A stretch of 64,000 nucleotides of DNA from Yarrowia lipolytica (taxonomy: Eukaryota; Ascomycota; Dipodascomycetes; Dipodascales): contig NC_090770.1 in assembly GCF_001761485.1 (NCBI RefSeq), positions 248,001 to 312,000 on the forward strand, given 5' to 3'. Numbering within the stretch: the first letter of the stretch is position 1; every line of letters starts with the position of its first letter. Shown one piece after another: positions 62,331-64,000 of the stretch. The notes below the pieces were generated by a model. The model was not told the DNA's origin. It saw only the letters and a program-made list of their open reading frames with translations, and did not search any database. A program made the translations under genes and the position numbers.

Positions 62331-63617
62331 TTATCTACCATTCTTCTCTGCAAGCATATCGTCGTATCTGAGAATACCGCCGAGCAGCACTGAGGCGCCC
62401 TTGGAGCACTGCTCCTGAGTGGAGTACTCGGCGGGATTGTGGGAAATACCGTCTCTGCAGGGAATGAAAAGCATTGCTGTGGGACACACATAAGAGGTGT
62501 AGCCTGAGTCGTGTCCTGCACCGGATTGAAGACGTCGGTAGGACATCTTTTCGTGCTTGGCCGACAGCTCGAGGGCCTTCTGACACTCGGGATCAAAGTG
62601 CAGGGCAGGAGAGGTCCATTTCATGGAGTGTGTGAAGGTCACGTCTCTCTTTTTGGCAATCTCCTCCAGCTTATCAAAGACGGCCTTTTCCAGCTCGTCC
62701 ACCTTGCTCTCGTCCGTGTGTCTGAGATCGATAGAGAAGTTGACTTCTCCGGGAATGGTGTTTGTGGACTGGGGCAGTGAGTTGATGATTCCCACGGTTC
62801 CCAGACCTCCCAGAGAAACTGCCGTCTCTTCAATTGCCTGGATCATGGCAGCAGCTGCCACCAAAGCGTCACATCGTCGGTTCATGGGGGTTGTTCCGGT
62901 GTGGGCCTCTCGTCCAATCACCTCTGCGTCGTACCACCGCATGCCCTGGATACCTTTGACGATTCCCACATCCTTCTCTTCTGCTTCCAGAATGGGACCC
63001 TGTTCGATATGAAGTTCGAAATGGGCAGAGAGGGGCAGATCTTTGTAGCTGGCGGGGGTGGTTCCCTTGAATCCGATTCGTTCCAACTCGGTCACAAATT
63101 TGGTATCGGGTTCGTTGACGTCTCGCAGATCATAGGCGTGTTCTTGGGGGATCTTTCCGGCCCACACACCCGAGGAAACCATGGCCTTGGGGAACCGGGC
63201 GCCTTCCTCGTTGGTCCAATCAATGACCGCAATGGGTGCATAGGTGGTATGATCGGCTTCGTGGAGAGCTCGGATCACCTCGAGACCGGCAATGACACCG
63301 GCAATTCCGTCGTATCGGCCGCCTCGAGGCTGCGTGTCGAGATGCGAGCCCATTCCAATAGGCGGAATGTCGTTGTTCTTTCCAGGTCGAACCGCGAAAA
63401 TGTTGCCCATGGAGTCCACAGTCACTTTGCAGCCCAGAGCTTCGGCTTCGGCAATGAACCACAGACGCACCTGTTTGTCGTCATCATTGAGAGTGAGCCG
63501 GTTCATTCCGCCGTCGTCGGTGGCGCCCCATTGACACGACTCGTGGATCGAGTCCCAGTATCGCTGGCCGTTGGTTTGAGCCTGCAAGTATGTCTGTGCC
63601 TGAACTGTTCCGTCCAT
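62331..63617 (-). CDS. PYD3: M20-family N-carbamoyl hydrolase, beta-ureidopropionase (Pyd3-like)
   Basis: 428 residues. Metal-binding residues of the M20 family are visible: the His and Asp of GSHLDTQPRGGRYDGIAG, the Glu pair of DWTNEEGARF, and the His of FELHIEQGP. GREAHTGTTPMNRR is the substrate-binding and dimer segment, and GAGHDSGYTS and DGISHNPAEYS the C-terminal signatures. This pattern is that of N-carbamoyl-amino-acid hydrolases. In Lachancea kluyveri Pyd3 cleaves N-carbamoyl-beta-alanine to beta-alanine, CO2 and ammonia in pyrimidine breakdown, and the match is close along the whole chain (455 residues there). Allantoate amidohydrolase is the alternative. The ATG at 63617 is the first. 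Confidence 0.85.
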   Translation of the reverse strand: MDGTVQAQTYLQAQTNGQRYWDSIHESCQWGATDDGGMNRLTLNDDDKQVRLWFIAEAEALGCKVTVDSMGNIFAVRPGKNNDIPPIGMGSHLDTQPRGGRYDGIAGVIAGLEVIRALHEADHTTYAPIAVIDWTNEEGARFPKAMVSSGVWAGKIPQEHAYDLRDVNEPDTKFVTELERIGFKGTTPASYKDLPLSAHFELHIEQGPILEAEEKDVGIVKGIQGMRWYDAEVIGREAHTGTTPMNRRCDALVAAAAMIQAIEETAVSLGGLGTVGIINSLPQSTNTIPGEVNFSIDLRHTDESKVDELEKAVFDKLEEIAKKRDVTFTHSMKWTSPALHFDPECQKALELSAKHEKMSYRRLQSGAGHDSGYTSYVCPTAMLFIPCRDGISHNPAEYSTQEQCSKGASVLLGGILRYDDMLAEKNGR

Positions 63618-64000
63618 GCTGAGTGATAGTGTTTAGTTGCGGGTTTTTGTATTGTCTTAGGCGGACGTAATTGAGTGTACTACGGCTGAACAGATCAGAC
63701 TCAACGATCCTATTTATATCGGACTCTGGATCGCGTTATCGAGCGGGGGTTATCAAGGTTCGAGTATATTTAGCCGCGGTGCAGAGATTATGCAGGCATT
63801 CGAGTACCGAATGGGGGGCCAAAAAAGGCGATTCATGGCAGATTTTCTTGCTGAGAACGCTCAATTGACAATGTCTCGGTGACGAATTTGAACGTAAGTG
63901 ATTTTCTAGTCCACATCTTCTCTCAAATCTGTTCCGTGGTACCCCTAGTTTTGCGAATGACCAGTACATACTGTTGTAATTATAAAGGCATCGTGATATT
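63618..64000. promoter_or_regulatory. Upstream region of the PYD3-like gene
   Basis: 383 bases to the window edge. It should carry the promoter of the minus-strand hydrolase; a TATAAATA-like stretch (63711-63718 read on the minus strand) lies about 95 bases upstream of the ATG. No other feature was seen. Confidence 0.5.

Overview
The window is nuclear DNA of an ascomycete yeast, and Yarrowia lipolytica or a very close relative fits best. Genes are about 50% GC and mostly intron-poor. The introns found have GTGAGT-type donors and a CTAAC branch site fused almost directly to the 3' AG, which is typical of Yarrowia. TCACGTGA motifs and GTACAGTAC-type simple sequence recur between genes. A divergent pair of tiny metallothionein genes and a two-exon UGP1 also fit this species. 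This assignment is recognition from memory; no database was searched.

Region by region. 1-13.5 kb is a dense housekeeping block: the 3' end of MID1 (calcium channel), an SDHAF4-type succinate dehydrogenase assembly factor, a very large NUP82-like nucleoporin that carries its own FG-repeat domain, a spliced small gene of unknown role, POP7 (RNase P/MRP), a CUL4-type cullin and the F-BAR/RhoGAP protein RGD1. 13.5-17.4 kb is a gene desert. 17.4-27.3 kb holds a Mep2-type ammonium transporter, a perfect 137-bp tandem duplication, a MULE/FAR1-type transposase gene and a TRP-like/FLC-family membrane protein. After another desert, 29.6-37.1 kb holds UGP1 (544-bp intron with minisatellites), a solitary Ty1/copia-like Gag-protease gene and an OSH6/OSH7-type lipid transfer protein.

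39-42.7 kb is a graveyard of host-gene relics: a proline/glutamine-rich broken gene, the C-terminal WD40 half of an APC/C activator (Cdh1-like), and an RNase H1-like protein whose hybrid-binding domain is intact but whose nuclease domain has decayed. The metallothionein pair follows at 42.8-44.1 kb. 45.7-49.5 kb has a PTAR1-like prenyltransferase-alpha-repeat protein and the type II PI 4-kinase LSB6. 51.6-53 kb holds two more relics, a BTB-domain gene and a sugar transporter C terminus. 55-63.6 kb returns to active genes: a four-exon asparagine/serine-rich protein built from repeated exon modules, trifunctional FOL1 (folate), spliced COQ10, MDM12 (ERMES) and a PYD3-type beta-ureidopropionase.

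The genes are individually controlled eukaryotic units, not operons. Themes that recur are membrane contact sites and phosphoinositides (OSH6/7, LSB6, MDM12), nitrogen supply (Mep, PYD3) and mitochondrial respiration (SDHAF4, COQ10). The most unusual observation is the single-ORF joining of an Nsp1-like FG domain to a full-length Nup82. No tRNA, rRNA, CRISPR or plasmid feature was seen.
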